Shown here: positions 1 to 12,300 of the stretch, piece by piece
Numbering within the stretch: the first letter of the stretch is position 1
Layout of the letters: the number at the start of each line of letters is the position of its first letter
Assembly (NCBI GenBank): GCA_012934845.2
Contig: WNNJ02002463.1
Location: forward strand, 1 to 64,000
Reading direction: 5' to 3'
Source of the DNA: Pomphorhynchus laevis
Lineage: Eukaryota > Acanthocephala > Palaeacanthocephala > Echinorhynchida > Pomphorhynchidae
Length of the DNA: 64,000 nt
The notes under the pieces: generated by a model
The model's database searches: none
What the model was told of the DNA's origin: nothing
What the model saw: only the letters and a program-made list of their open reading frames with translations
Program-made: the position numbers and the translations under genes

Positions 1-759
1 CGTAACTATTTTTATGTATTTAAATATTTTTAAGTTTATGTATTTAAGTTTAGCTGATTTATTTAAATTTTATTTTAGTTCTAATCTATAAAATATTGTG
101 TGACATGGAAATTTTGTAATATTTTGAATAAAACTTTATAACATAAATTTTATATTATTAATTATAAATTAACTACAATTACATCCCTCCAATATAATTA
201 TCAGCATAATAATTTTATTATTAATTTTTATTTATAATATAAACTTAATTTGAATTCATATTGAATATATTTAATATATTATTTAATATTTACCATTTAA
301 TAAAGTCAGATTCTATAAGTCAGTTAGTCTAATAGTAAGATTCTATCAGTAAGTTAGTATAATAGTCGGATTAGCTTGAGTAAGTTAGAGTCTCAAAAGC
401 TACGTAACGCTGAAAGCGTTTCCTGAAAACTTAAAACTATATGTCTTAATATGTAAATGAAGACATAATAAATAAAGCTCGCACTTTAGGAAAATCCTAA
501 GTGGAAGTTTTACGACTGCTGCTATTCGACAGCAGTCTCCGCATTATTACGTTATCCTTTGTGCTCTACTGACCTACGAGAGATCTTTAAATTGCCAAAA
601 CCTCAAGCTTTTTCGAACAATAAATCATATCAGGCAATTGAGTCTACGTTGAAAAATAATGAGTCTAAAAAAACAAAGTATTTTTTAGACTCAGTCTAAA
701 ATAAATAATTTATAATTTTCTGATATCAAGTTAAAATTTAAAACTGAACTTTAAAATAA
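1..759. other. AT-rich stretch, no gene seen
   Basis: I see no coding signal here. The only clear structure is a perfect 8-bp hairpin, GACTGCTG at 514-521 with CAGCAGTC at 530-537. The stretch lies just 3' of the minus-strand Penelope-like element and may include its decayed tail. Confidence 0.5.
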
Positions 760-3430
760 ATTGTTGCAATTCTTAAAATTTCATTACTTAATGTATTATA
801 TTTAATATTATATGGTATGCATGAATGCTCATGCAAAAATATGTTTCTTGTAATTTAAATATGTCATCTTTACGATATAAGTTAAAAGTAGTTTTAATTG
901 ATGTTAATTTAATGTTCATATCTAGATATACACCTTCTTTATCATCAATATTGGTTTTATTAAGAATAAGGATACTTGAATAAATTTGTTCACTTTTTGG
1001 ATAAAAATTATTAGAGTTAAATACACTATATCATCAATATATCAAAAAGTATATTTCATATCCTTACATATTTTAGATTTACTTAAAATCTAAAATATGT
1101 AATATAAAATATAGCTGACTTAATTTAAAGTAAGTCAGCTATAATTGGGCTACTATTACATCCTATTGGAACACATTTTATTTATTTAAATACACAAATA
1201 AATACAAATATATTAGACTCTACATATACAAATATATTTTTAATATGGACTAGTTTTAAATAATTTTGATTTATCAAAATATTTAAGGCTTCTATTAATT
1301 TAATTTTATCCATATTAGCTTGAGGGTTTATTTTTAATAGTAAAGCGTTATATTATTTATTCTTACATTTTATTATTTAACATTAAATTCATATTATTCT
1401 TAATATTATGAATTATTACAAATGGTTCTTAATATTATTCTTATTATTTCAAATGGTTCAAATCTAATTTCACTAATAATTTGTTCCTTTCGGTAATTTT
1501 AATTAAAATAATTTAGTATCAATTATTCCGTTCGTTAGTTCTAAAAATTCTTTTGTGGAATTAATACTAAAATAGTGTTTTATACCTGTTTTTAAAAAGT
1601 TTTAATTCTTTAAGTAATTTATTCATATACACAGAAAGTGGTTTTAATGTACATTTAAGAGCACTACATCTGAACCTAGGTTTTATTGGAACACCTTTTA
1701 CTTGTCTAAATATAGATGTGCCTACTTTTAAATAATTTTGATTTATCAAAATATTTAAGGATTCTATTAATTCAATTTTATCCATATATTTATATTTATT
1801 TGATGGTTTAATTTTTGTTAGATAGGCGTTATAATTATTATAACATATATACGTATATTTTTTCCGAATATAAGATTAATTAATTTTACTAACGCTTCTT
1901 TAATATCTACTAAATCTAGATTTGTGTAAAGCGTACTAAAATCGTATGTATTTATATTTTGAAAATTTATTCCTTTTGTCTGTTCTAAAAATTCTTTTGT
2001 AGAATTAATACTGAAATAGTGTTTTATACCAGTATTAATTTCGATTACCTTACAATACTTTTTGAAGTGTGCTTTAATTACTTTAAGTATTTTATTCATA
2101 TAAACAAAAGTGGTTTAAATTAACATTTGAAAGCACCACATATGAACCTATGTTTTATTGGATTTTTATGTAATTTTGGATTCCAATATAATATAGGTAT
2201 AGTTTTATTATCTGATTCAACCTTTTTGATCTTTCCTTTTATAATTGTTTATTATTTTCATTTTTTAAATTTCATCAAATATATAATCTTCCCAGATTTT
2301 AATCTTTAATGTATTTAAGCTTACATGATTAATTAGCTTACCAAAGTAATCATTTAAGTTATTATATAACGAACTGTAAATTTTATTTTTGTCGTTGTTG
2401 TTATTTAATCTATATTTATACCCTTTTGATAGCAGCTTTCTTAATTCACTATTTCCAATTAATTCTAGATTATGGGTACATATATGTTCGTTTATTTTAT
2501 CAAAACTAAGACTTTTACAATTGCATTCTGTTTCCATTATGTTTCTAATATTATCGTTACATATTGATTTTAATTCTTTATTATAATTACAAATTTTTTG
2601 TTTTAATAGTGGTAACAATTTATACCTTATTTTAGGAATATATTTACTTAAATCTGACCCTATTATTTCTTTACTTTTAGAATTATTTAAAAGTCCGGCT
2701 ATATTTATGTTATCTATACATTTATTAATGAAGTTTATGGTTAATGTATATTTTCTATTGTTATTATTAACATTTATTGTACGATTATAGTATTTTGTAT
2801 TACAATAACTGTCTATTATACAACTTAGCCTATCATAGTCGTTAATTAATTTTTGATTTATTGAACATATGATATCTTTAGAAAAACTTCTTATATTTAC
2901 ATAAAGATCTTTTAGCTTATTATCACTTAAAAGTTGTTTTAATATTTCTAATTGTTCATTTATATACATATCTTTTTTAATATTTTTAACTCTATTTTTC
3001 TTATTCCTTTTATCACCATGACTTCTTGGTTTTCGTTTAACCGGATTATAATAATATAGTTATTGATTATGTACTATACTACTTCTGCCAATTCCTTGTA
3101 CCACGTCATTCAATCCTAATAGGTACATGGAATTAAGAATTTCAATCCAAAAATCTTCTTTTTCTAATAGTTTTTGATTTAATATTGAAATGTTTTCTTC
3201 GATAATATGTTCTAAAATAAATAATTTACAGTATCCTATATCATGTCCTATTAATCTCATATGTTTATGAAATATAGTTTGACTATTATGCTGTATATTA
3301 TAAATGTGTTGCCCATTTATCATATTGCAGTTACAATTATAATCATTACTGGATGGATATCCTTTATCTGACATTGCTGGGTGAATATTCTTTACATGGA
3401 ACCGACAACTTAGTCGATAAAATATCTTAA
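760..3430 (-). mobile_element. Penelope-like retroelement, two overlapping decayed copies
   Basis: On the minus strand the order is a GIY-YIG endonuclease remnant (3374-3060), a basic linker, the RT N-terminal part (2969-2265), then the RT core. The RT core shows YWNPKLHKNP near 2190, YDFSTLYTNLDL near 1930 and QVKGVP near 1700. At about 1690 the frame jumps from the QVKG motif straight back to the earlier KPRF..CSALKCTLKP motif. A second RT copy then runs to about 760, with VPIGCNSSPIIADL near 1160, a YIDD-like site near 1040 and the thumb region. This is a head-to-tail join of two copies of one family. Stops and frameshifts make it non-functional. Confidence 0.8.
2265..3374 (-). pseudogene. 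PLE N-terminal part: GIY-YIG endonuclease remnant fused to RT
   Basis: Two open stretches, 3374-3060 and 2969-2265, lie in the same frame and are separated by a single TAA at 3062-3060. The first has CNCN followed by a degraded YIG region, an H-x-D-I site (GHDI) and EDFWIEILNS..LLGLN. That matches the R/K-E-x-x-W-I-x-x-L..GLN end of PLE GIY-YIG domains. Between them is a basic linker (KRKPRSHGDKRNKKN). The second holds the LRKLLSKGYKYRLN block found upstream of the PLE reverse transcriptase. The endonuclease is therefore N-terminal to the RT, unlike canonical Penelope elements. The catalytic YIG itself is damaged. Confidence 0.65.
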
Positions 3431-3585
3431 TATCGATACTTTAGTGAGTGTAATCTTAAATCGGCTTCTACTCAAGTATTATTACGACAATAAGTTACAG
3501 AATAGACCGTATAATAGGCTACCTGATCATTTGACCACTATAAAATACATTATGAACAATCCTAGCTTATGAAATATAGTTTCAC

Positions 3586-3612
3586 TATATTAATCAGTGT
3601 ATACTGATTAAT
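3586..3612. repeat. Perfect 10-bp hairpin
   Basis: ATTAATCAGT and ACTGATTAAT are separated by four bases. It lies between the PLE copy and the short PLE fragment at 3660-3826. No function assigned. Confidence 0.6.
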
Positions 3613-3659
3613 ATGTATGAAATTTTGTATGAAAAAAATTTTGTATGAAATTGACACTA

Positions 3660-3826
3660 TACTAACTGTCTACTTTACAATTTAACCAACCATAACCATT
3701 AATTAATCTTTGATTTATTGAACAAATGATATCTTTAGAAAAACTTCTTATATTTACATAAAGATCTTTAGCTTATTATCTCTTAAAAGTTGTTTTAATA
3801 TTTCTAATTATTCATATAGATCCCTA
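3660..3826 (-). mobile_element. Short Penelope-like fragment
   Basis: This stretch repeats 2812-2969 almost base for base (the start of the RT N-terminal part). It ends abruptly at the Jockey-like fragment that begins at 3827. It is either a second PLE copy cut by that insertion or a local duplication. Confidence 0.7.
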
Positions 3827-4790
3827 CTCCTGAAGTTACCCCAAGGCGGGATTGATTGAGGGGATTAAGTGGCTTCATAGTTGTGAAGGGCTAGTGTCTC
3901 CTCCAAAACTTTGTCAAGGCCCTCATTCCCTATCCAACCCAATGCTCTATCCTTCCAGCAAACAAACTTCTCCTGCTTGAAAATCTTCCAAAAGGAAGAC
4001 TGAGAAGGATTAAGGCGAGCAATGCTCGCCCTATCCCTACTCAGCTGGAACCTATATCTAGTGCTCCAGTATTCATTCGCGAGAGCCTGCCTGTCGTGAA
4101 CATAGATATTAGGGAGATTAAGCAAATTCGCTAGGACCTTGAGTTTCGTCGGAGTAGGATTGTATATACGACCTTTTTAGGTAGTCGATAAAATCGCGGT
4201 AGCTTGCGAAAAGAGGTAGGTATTAAATTTGGTCAGACTCTAATTTCCTATTATGGGCAATTGTTGGATAGCCGCTTGAAAGAAGACCACTTTGATCTGA
4301 TCAAAGTGAAACCTCCTTCAAAACAACATATCTTCCTCAATTCTCCAACGAATTAAATTGTAAGAGGTGAACAATTGCTGGCGCGACTGCTCCGTGCAGA
4401 GGGGTTTTAACAACCACCTCGAGTGAAGCAGTAAAATGTCGAGGATATAATCTGTTGATGTGCAATGAAAGGTAGGGGATGGGAGTTTGTGAATAAGATA
4501 ACCGTTCCTAGCCCTGCGAAGTGCTGCATTGAACAAACGACCAGTTTTGTCGTTGAAATCCCCAAGTATCATGTCATAACCGCTGTCAATAATACTATCC
4601 AGGAGGTCACGGTTCTTGTGAATTTCCCCTGGACGGACGTAGACATTGGCTAGACTGAGGCGTTTACCGTTATTACTGAGTGAAACTACTTAACAAGACA
4701 TGGCTGGACATGAATAGTTTAATAGGAGGAGGATTTTAAAGAGCACTTAATTAAGGTAACGAGTCCTTGATATGAAGAGAAATGAGGTGG
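3827..4790 (-). mobile_element. Jockey/R1-like LINE fragment (endonuclease region)
   Basis: The minus strand encodes GDFNDKTGRLFNAALRRARN (4572-4318) and SSFWKIFKQEKFVCWKDRAL (4125-3865). Both are close to the matching parts of the element at 52066-54525. The fragment covers the endonuclease half and the linker only; the RT is absent at the 3' side, where it abuts PLE sequence. Frameshifts separate the pieces. It is a decayed, internally truncated copy of the same family. Confidence 0.85.
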
Positions 4791-5191
4791 GCAAATTCTG
4801 AACACCACTGTGTTCATCATGAATTGTATCAGTAGCTAAAAAATTAGCAAACAAGTCAGTGAAAGTGCTTGCGGTGCTTCAAAAGTTAACGTTTTTCATG
4901 GAAACATGGAATAAAACTCTGGTATTTTTCAGATTTCCTGTTCTAGCAACGACCCGATGGTTAGTGATTTAATTTCTGATAGCCTAGTTGGCGCAGGAGT
5001 CCTTCCCCAACCCCCAAACTCAAAAATTTGTTAATAATCAAATTATCTGTTCCTATTTAGCGACACAGTATGTTTAACATATTTTTAATAAGTTTTGTGG
5101 AAATTTATAAGAACCGTATTATATTTAATGCTGTAAAATACTTTGAAACTGGGATCAGGATTTCTTTTGTTACATCTGATCTAGCGAAGGA

Positions 5192-5222
5192 TTACGAATC
5201 ATTTTTCAAAATGATTCGTAAT
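5192..5222. repeat. 14-bp hairpin
   Basis: TTACGAATCATTTT and AAAATGATTCGTAA form a near-perfect stem with a three-base loop. A partial third copy of the arm follows at about 5229. It lies just upstream of the plus-strand PLE. Confidence 0.6.
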
Positions 5223-5859
5223 TAATATTACGAATCAAAATGAAAACAATGGTGTTCATCATTTTTCAAATGATGAATAAAGTTCTTCCTTTTTAGTTGG
5301 CTGACATTAAAATATATGTACCCATCATTATGGTACATATATGTACCCATAATCTAGAATTAATTGAAAATTGTGAATTAAGAAAGCTGTTATTAAAAGG
5401 GTATAAATATAGATTAAATAATAACAACGACGAAAATAAAATTTACAATTCGTTATATAATAACTTAAATGATTACTTTAGTAAGCTGATTAATACTGAA
5501 AGCTCGAATATATCTAAGATAAACATTTGGAAAGATTAAATTGATAAAGATTAAATTTAATATTTAATATTTAATTAAATATTAAATTTGATAAAATTAA
5601 AAATAAAACGAAAATAACAAACAATTATAAAAGGAAAGATAAAATTAATAAAGATATGTATACAGAACTTACTAAATTAAAGGATAACTATATAATAACA
5701 ACTATTGATAAAGCAAGTAATAACTTTGTCTTCCTTTTGCAAAAAGCTTTATTATGATATACTAATGAAAGAGGTTAATTCTAATGATTTAAATGTAAAT
5801 CCAACATATGAACGTAGTGAGTTAAGTTTAGAAAAATTATTACAAGTCACTGTTCTATA

Positions 5860-6459
5860 ATGGATAAAAAGGGTATAAAGGTTGAATTAGATAATAAAAT
5901 TATATCTATATTATATTGGAATCCAAAATTACATAAAAATCCAAAAAAACCTCGGTTCATATGTAGTGCATTTAAATGTACATTAAAACCATTTTCTGTC
6001 TATACGAATAAAATACTTAAAGTAATTAAAACACACTTCAAAAAATATTGCGAGGAAATCGAAATTAATACTGGTATAAAACACTATTTCAGTATTAATT
6101 CTACAAAAGAATTTTTAGAACAGACAAAAGGAATAAATTTTAAAAATATAAATGCATACGATTTTAGTACGCTTTATACAAATCTAGATTTAGTAGATAT
6201 TAAAGAAGCGTTAGTAAAATTAATTAATCTTATATTCGGAAAAAGATATACATATATATGTTATAATAATTATAACACCTATCTAACAAAAATTAAACCA
6301 TCAAATAAATATAAATATATGGATAAAATTGAATTGATAGAATCCTTAAATATTTTGATAAATCAAAATTATTTAAAAGTTGAGACATCTATATTTAGAC
6401 AAGTAAAAGGTGTTTCAATGGAGGTAATAGTAGCAGAATTATGGCTGACTTGTTTTTAA
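5860..6459 (+). pseudogene. PLE reverse transcriptase core, RT motifs 1-4
   Basis: An open stretch of 199 codons carries the fingers and palm of a Penelope-type RT, including the first catalytic aspartate in YDFSTLYTNLDL. It breaks at motif 4, where GVSM is followed by EVIVAELW rather than the GG..SAELADL expected. The second catalytic motif (YIDD, about 6540) is in another frame. It is therefore inactive as it stands. Confidence 0.8.
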
Positions 6460-6712
6460 GCTTTATAGAATATGAATCTGTTCATAACTTTTTAAAAACT
6501 AAATATAAACTATATAAATATATAAAATATATGTTTCGATACATTGATGATATGTGTATTTAATTCTAATTATTTTTATACAATTAGTGAACAAATTTAT
6601 CCATAAAGCCTTATTCTTAACAAAACCAATATTGATGATAAAGAAGGTGTATATCTAGATATGAACATTAAATTAACATTAACTAAAACTATTATTAATT
6701 TATATCGTAAAG

Positions 6713-6994
6713 ATGACATATTTAAATTTACAAGAAACATATTTTTGCATGATTTCATTCATACAATATAATATAAAATATAATACATTAAATAATGAAA
6801 TTTTAAGAATTGCAACAATATGTAATGATATTGGCTTTCTTCAAAATCATTTAAATAATTTAATAGATACATATTTTAAACTAGGATACTATAAAAATAC
6901 CATCAAACAGAAAATAGTAAAATATATAAATCAACACAATAATATAAAGAATAAATTTGAAGGCTTAAGTGGCAAATTTTTAATGGATGGATAA
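6713..6994 (+). pseudogene. PLE RT C-terminal (thumb) segment
   Basis: The 93-codon stretch follows the YRKDDIFKF block and carries [12 protein letters not shown] and LGYYKNTIKQKI, which resemble the region after the palm in PLE reverse transcriptases. It ends with a stop directly after the thumb, supporting the absence of a C-terminal endonuclease in this family. Confidence 0.7.
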
Positions 6995-7080
6995 TAAATA
7001 ATATACTTTGTATTAAAATAAGATACTATATAATCAAATATATTTTGTATTAGAATAAGATACTAGATAGTTTTATCAGA

Positions 7081-7161
7081 GGAAATACGTTCTTAACACG
7101 TATTTGGCCCCGCTGTTATGTTGGGTAGAGGAACAGGGGCCGAAACCTGATAACATAGCAG
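7081..7161 (+). other. Candidate structured RNA: hairpin plus crossing two-helix pseudoknot
   Basis: A perfect 8-bp hairpin (AAATACGT / ACGTATTT, 7083-7105) is followed by helix GGCCCC (7106-7111) with GGGGCC (7136-7141). It is crossed by helix CTGTTATGTT (7113-7122) with AACATAGCAG (7152-7161), 10 bp including one G-U. The strand order P1-P2-P1'-P2' is that of HDV-like ribozymes, and a CTGA sits next to the second P2 strand. The loop lacks the pyrimidines usual in that class, so the ribozyme reading is only a possibility. It lies just 3' of a PLE. Confidence 0.4.
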
Positions 7162-7270
7162 TTCCTAATGATGACCTCTAATCCTTATTCTGATACATAG
7201 TTTGTTATCTATTAGTCAATTCATAAAAATTGATTTTTATTTTTAATTCCAATTATAATTCATCTTGATA
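7160..7270 (+). repeat. PLE-associated terminal repeat, copy 1
   Basis: The segment from TAATGATGACCTCTAATCC through the tract ending in AAAATTGATTTTTATTTT recurs at 7425-7520 and 47605-47710. Two of the three copies lie at PLE ends, so I take it as the flank of that family (a pseudo-LTR part). Confidence 0.6.
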
Positions 7271-7424
7271 TAACTTATATAAAATCTTATAACAATAATT
7301 TATTATTAATCATTTTTTTATTATTTAAAAATTTAACTATTTAACTTTTATTTTGCATTATTTTTTATTTTTAAATACGTGGAGTCCGTTAGCTGATACG
7401 TAGACTCAGTTAGTAAATAACATC
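7271..7424. other. AT-rich spacer between repeat copies
   Basis: No gene or clear repeat seen. Confidence 0.4.
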
Positions 7425-7520
7425 CTCCTGATGATGTCTTGTCCTTATTCTGATACATCGTCTGTCATTTATTAGTCAATTCATTACAATTGACTTTTAT
7501 TCTAAATTTCAATTTTAAAT
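7425..7520 (+). repeat. PLE-associated terminal repeat, copy 2
   Basis: CCTGATGATGTCTTGTCC, then TTATTCTGATACATCG and the AGTCAATTCATT tract, match copy 1 and the copy at 47605. It contains CTGATGA, but no GAAA follows in a hammerhead arrangement. Confidence 0.6.
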
Positions 7521-7539
7521 TTTAACTTGGAATGTTGTA

Positions 7540-7620
7540 ACATCTATAATGACATCTTTTATGACATCTTTTATGACATAACATAAAAGATGTCATCTCT
7601 TATAACATCTTTTATGCAAC
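7540..7620. repeat. Direct and inverted copies of GACATCTTTTATG
   Basis: Two direct copies of GACATCTTTTATG are followed by an inverted copy (CATAAAAGATGTC) and another partial direct copy. This forms a small foldback of about 80 bp. Confidence 0.6.
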
Positions 7621-8689
7621 ATCTGGATCAAAACGACTCTAAGCTAGCAATGACATACTCACTTTCAAAAAGATAGATACGTTATCTTTTGAAGGCGCAC
7701 TTCTTTATTACCAGCTGCTACAAACAATCTCAAGCAACATGTTTAGACTTGTAAAATGCTTATTTCTGGAAACATTATCTATAAATGTGGCCTTACTCTC
7801 ACGATTATAAGTTTTCCTCTAAAATAAGGCCTTGGTTAATACTTACACTTATAGCTGAATACCTCTGAAATGGTGAATTATTCAAACGCAAATTGAATAC
7901 CTTGAACGGCCAACATATGTAAACATCAGTATTTACCCCCCAAATACATGTATATCCTCATTTTATCCGAAAAGGCCATCAACATAGCGTGTATCATCCA
8001 CAGTTATAATGACAAATATTGTTTGATAAAACTGTAATGCCATGACAGATCACATTTATGTAAATTTTGTGAATTGTAGATTATCTGTATATTTTTTACT
8101 TCTTTTTATCTCAAGCCGGGAGGCAAACAGAGCAAAACCTCTGTATTGTTAATTATAATAATTTACGTTTTATTTTACAATCTATCTACCGCTACGAGCG
8201 ATGGGGATAAACAACAAAACATTTTAAAGAAAAGAGCGATTTACCTTACAAGTAACGTTAGAGTAGAAGACGACACCTTTCGAGACCGTTAAAAAATATG
8301 ATTTAAGATAATTCTATTTTATTCGGTAAAATACTGCAAAATCTGGTCAGCATTTACGAACGCAAATGCTGTATTAAAGCATTAACTCCTTAATATTGAC
8401 AGCCATAAAACGAATTTCGCCGAAATTCGTGATATGATCGGAAAAAGTCCGCCTCAAAGTTAGAGATAGTGACCATATTAATTTTTCGAAATTAAAAATG
8501 AAATAAGTCGTTCTGCTGATCATTATATCACTCGAAATGTAAGGATGACTTCAAGCCCATTTAAGTGACAATATTCTTAATATAAATAATATTTATAATT
8601 CTTTTATAATTACTTTTAAAGTATCGCAGAACTTGTGAGAAGATATGTACAACATGTTCCTCATTCTTAATACATGCTGGTAGATTGGG
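7621..8689. other. No gene identified
   Basis: Mixed-composition DNA with no frame or motif that I can assign. Short exons cannot be excluded, because host exons in this genome are small. Confidence 0.3.
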
Positions 8690-9340
8690 GACAAATAAAC
8701 AGAAATTAAGGGGTTCAGTTGATCTGCCTTAAGAACCCCATTACTTTGAAGGAATGCTTCCGAATATTTTAACCCGTTGAATATATAAACGGATTAAGAC
8801 GTTTAAGTATATGCATGAAATAACCACCGAGTTTTAATAGGTAACTTAATTTATCAAATATAAGTTTACGGTTTATGGAATTAAATGCCTTTACGAAGTC
8901 TAAAATGTCGCCAACATCAAAAACCTTCAATAGGTATGCGCATAATTAATATTGCTGAAGTTATTAAATGAAAGCTTTTGAATCCATGCTATTCACAAGG
9001 CAAGATATATTTTGCGCATAATAATCTTAGACACTATACTATCAAAATGCTTGCAAAGTTGACTTATAATTGCAATACCTCGATAGTTACCCATGTATTT
9101 AATAGAATCATGCATATAATCTCCCTTGCCCTTATATTTTTAAAATATCTTTGTCTATTGGAATGGGAAATCTGAACCGGCTAGGATAGAATTGGAAAGA
9201 TTATGTTGATATTTTAAAAAACATTGAAACAGACGGTTAAGTGTTTGCTGGCTAAATCGTCTAAGACTATAGCCTTTGTCTTTTCAACAATTAAAGCGAA
9301 ACAACAATTTCGTATGTCAATCAATACTGGGGCATTCTAA
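8690..9340 (-). mobile_element. Decayed LINE reverse-transcriptase fragment
   Basis: On the minus strand KYKGKGDYMHDSIKYMG and NYRGIAIISQLCKHFDSIV (9150-9040) match the K-G-D..NYRGI-I-S..K..E block before the palm of LINE reverse transcriptases. Further down, DILDFVKAFNSINRKLI (8920-8860) matches the D-F-x-K-A-F-D palm motif, followed by KLSYLLKLGGY. Stops interrupt every stretch. The catalytic YADD region is not seen. Clade uncertain (CR1/Jockey-like). Confidence 0.65.
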
Positions 9341-12300
9341 AACTTAAGACAACCTGTAGGCTCGTCGAATCCTTGCCAAGCGTATATGAGTGAATATTAG
9401 TGATAAGTAGTTTGCTCGGTAGACAAGAAGAAAAAGATGCAAACAAAAAGTCGATAAGAATACTGATGATGTTTATTCTTCCCTCTAGGTTTGGCTCCAG
9501 TTATCATGACATGATAAATGCATTCTTTATTAATTGATATTCTTTCTGCTTCTTGTTATCTTCTATCATAGAACGTAGAAATGTTTGAAATTTATATTTT
9601 ATATAAATATAAATTATGTATATATAATTCTAAGCTCTTTATACAAAAGCTTAGAATATATTTCCTGATCACATCGTTACTTCAGTCTACTTCGACAAGT
9701 GGCAGCAGATTCTGACCCTTCATAACTTCGGCTAAATCATATGAGTGTTTATATATCAAGAAAATGATATGAGCTTCTGCGGCAAGTAAGATTTTATGGG
9801 AACGAACCATGGGAAACAAATCTGAACTGACTAATGCTTACGAATAAGATTTCGTCAGCAGAAACTGAACTATCCATAATATTAGAGACGATTAAGTCTG
9901 TAAAGCTAGATTATAATGAGCATATATATGTTGGTTTATTAGGCGGATTAAGCAATAGCCCGAATGGTTCAAAGTACTCAATTTTAATGGAATAGGTTCA
10001 GCATAGTAAGTAATAAAGTCATCGCAGATTATAATTACATCTTCCTGATGTCAAGTAGCAGTGCGATGAATGAGAACTCATATATGATATCAACTGCTCT
10101 AGATTTAAGTAACATGCTACCTGATAGTGCCATGAGTCATATAGGTTTCAGATTGATATCAGTAGAATAAATTGAAGTTGTTGAATAGCCCAATTAGGAA
10201 AACAAAACCAGGGCATCTTTGATGCTGAGGTCTCGCTAAATCTCGACAGAGTACATATTTTTTATGAGTATCGGTCAAGTCTTAAAGGTTTTGAGTATTT
10301 TTATAATTTTGAAAATCCCTTTGAAATTTATTAAGGCCAAGATTTAACAAACCTTTTAAGTTGTATAACAGAACTTTACAATTAATCATTGTAGGAAGAA
10401 TTCAGCTTTTGTGGGAGATCCCTGTGCATGGGAACACACATTTGTATAGAGCATTTTAGGAATCCAAAAGATCTTGGTTTCCTAAAATCTTTGCGGATTT
10501 TGAATTATTCCTAAAATATTTGCGGACATTAAATCCTAATGCGCATTTTGTGAAATTTGAATTTTAGATTAGCGTTCCTCAAAATGATTAACGTTGATCT
10601 CGGAACAATCAAAATTCTGCTTAGAAACTTTACTAATTTAATTATCAATTTCAGTGTGAGATTGCAGTAACTTGGAACTTAATTACTCTACCATTTCTAA
10701 TTGTAAATCTGGTTTCCAATTTTGCTCTGTGTAAGAATATCAACTTTTGTCTGAGAAAAACCGCTTGTTTTCTGTCAGCTTTAAACATATCAGGTTGCAA
10801 GAAAATAACGCTAAATCTCGCAGTGTAATAACGGCTCTGATTGCCACATCGTACACTGAACCAACTCTTCATTGATAGTGACTTTTACCAATGGTGAATT
10901 ATATGAAGATCGAACTGATAAACAAGTAACCAGTTTAGTGTTATATTTCTTATAAACTACACACGATCTATTAGCCACCTGAATAGCTATGTCGAAGATA
11001 TCACATTATGCTGGGACGTTTGTTAAAATAAGATTTCTCACCCTACAAGCTTCCGCATGAATTGATTTTGTGATTATATCCAGACTTGCACTAATCTGAT
11101 CTAGATATGATGTCGCCACTAATGTCTTTACAACGTGTTTCCTAATCATCTAAGGAAGAGAACGCTTTTAGAGATTCGGATGATGAGTTTAATTTTCCTA
11201 TATCCTACCTAACTACTCAGCCAAGCACATTTCTGATAACCAAATCCATTTCTGAATTAGTGAACAGTGAGGACTGCCTAATTGACTAAATTTATCAAAA
11301 GTTTAGTAAAGACTATACTTTACTTAAGGGTTTACTTACCTAAGGTTTTAATGAGAAAACTATTTGATAATAGTTTCGGCAGGAAACCTATAACAAGAAT
11401 GAAACAATTTTGCATTGAACAAACTATCATATGTCCCGTGTAATGTGATATATTCGTGGGAGTTATAGATTCCGCAGGTGGCCCAGCTAAAGCCATGCTA
11501 TCTTTGATACTAACCTTATGTTTCAATATCTCATTTCTGTTGCATCAATTCGACGCTAGACAATTGACACACGACAATCTCGTACACATCAGCATCGTTT
11601 ACGGATTATGTTTGATCCATTGACTAATAGTAACTTTCGGTAACCGGGTCAGGTGTAGAAATTGCCATCGAAGCTGATTGCATAAATTTAACCGAATATC
11701 TTGTTCGCTGATTATAAAGACTGGTTGTATGTCGTTGTATGTATTTTCTTTGCTTGAGTTGTCCAGGTTGATGTTTTTTGTAATCAGTTTGTAGAAGGTT
11801 GTATTAATAATATCAGCTAATCAAGCCGATCTGGAACTGAACTGATTGTATTTATTTCATATCTCAGGTTTTTCAATAATCATAATTAATAATTATTAAT
11901 TATTATTGATTTATAATTAATCATAATTAGCTATTTTGTTACGTTTGCACTTTGAAAGGGCCAATTATTGTTAAATACATGAGAACGTATTTCTAATGAA
12001 ATGTTTCAAATACGCCTAACTGGTACGACCCCAGTAACGGTGTCGTTAAAACTCAATCCAGATTTGTTATTAAATCAATCATTATATTCGTTATTAAATG
12101 ATTATATCGCATTTGTTGAAATACTTGGGTATTCAAAATGTATATCCAACTATGTTGTTCGATATACACGATTAAATGTCATTGAATGTCAAAAATCCTG
12201 TATAAACGGCATTATGTTTGAACAAAACTTGAGGTGATCAGAAGGATCTCCTATTTTATCATGATGTCACCTATTTTATCAACACAACACATCGCTATAT

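Larger units (their letters stand above)
5325..7010 (+). mobile_element. Penelope-like retroelement, 5'-truncated
   Basis: In order on the plus strand: the RT N-terminal block (LRKLLLKGYKYRLN at 5380), a conserved IITTIDKASNNFVFL block (5692), RT motif 1 (YWNPKLHKNPKKPRF, 5920), DFSTLYTNLDL (6160), QVKGVSM (6400) and a YIDD catalytic site (6540). A thumb-like region with [12 protein letters not shown] follows (6790). The frame closes at 6994 right after the RT, and no C-terminal GIY-YIG follows. Several frameshifts and stops are present. It is the same family as 760-3430, on the opposite strand. Confidence 0.85.

Noticed and set aside
9459-9490. CTGATGATG as a hammerhead core
   Set aside because: No GAAA or pairing arms follow; the heptamer alone is expected by chance in 64 kb.
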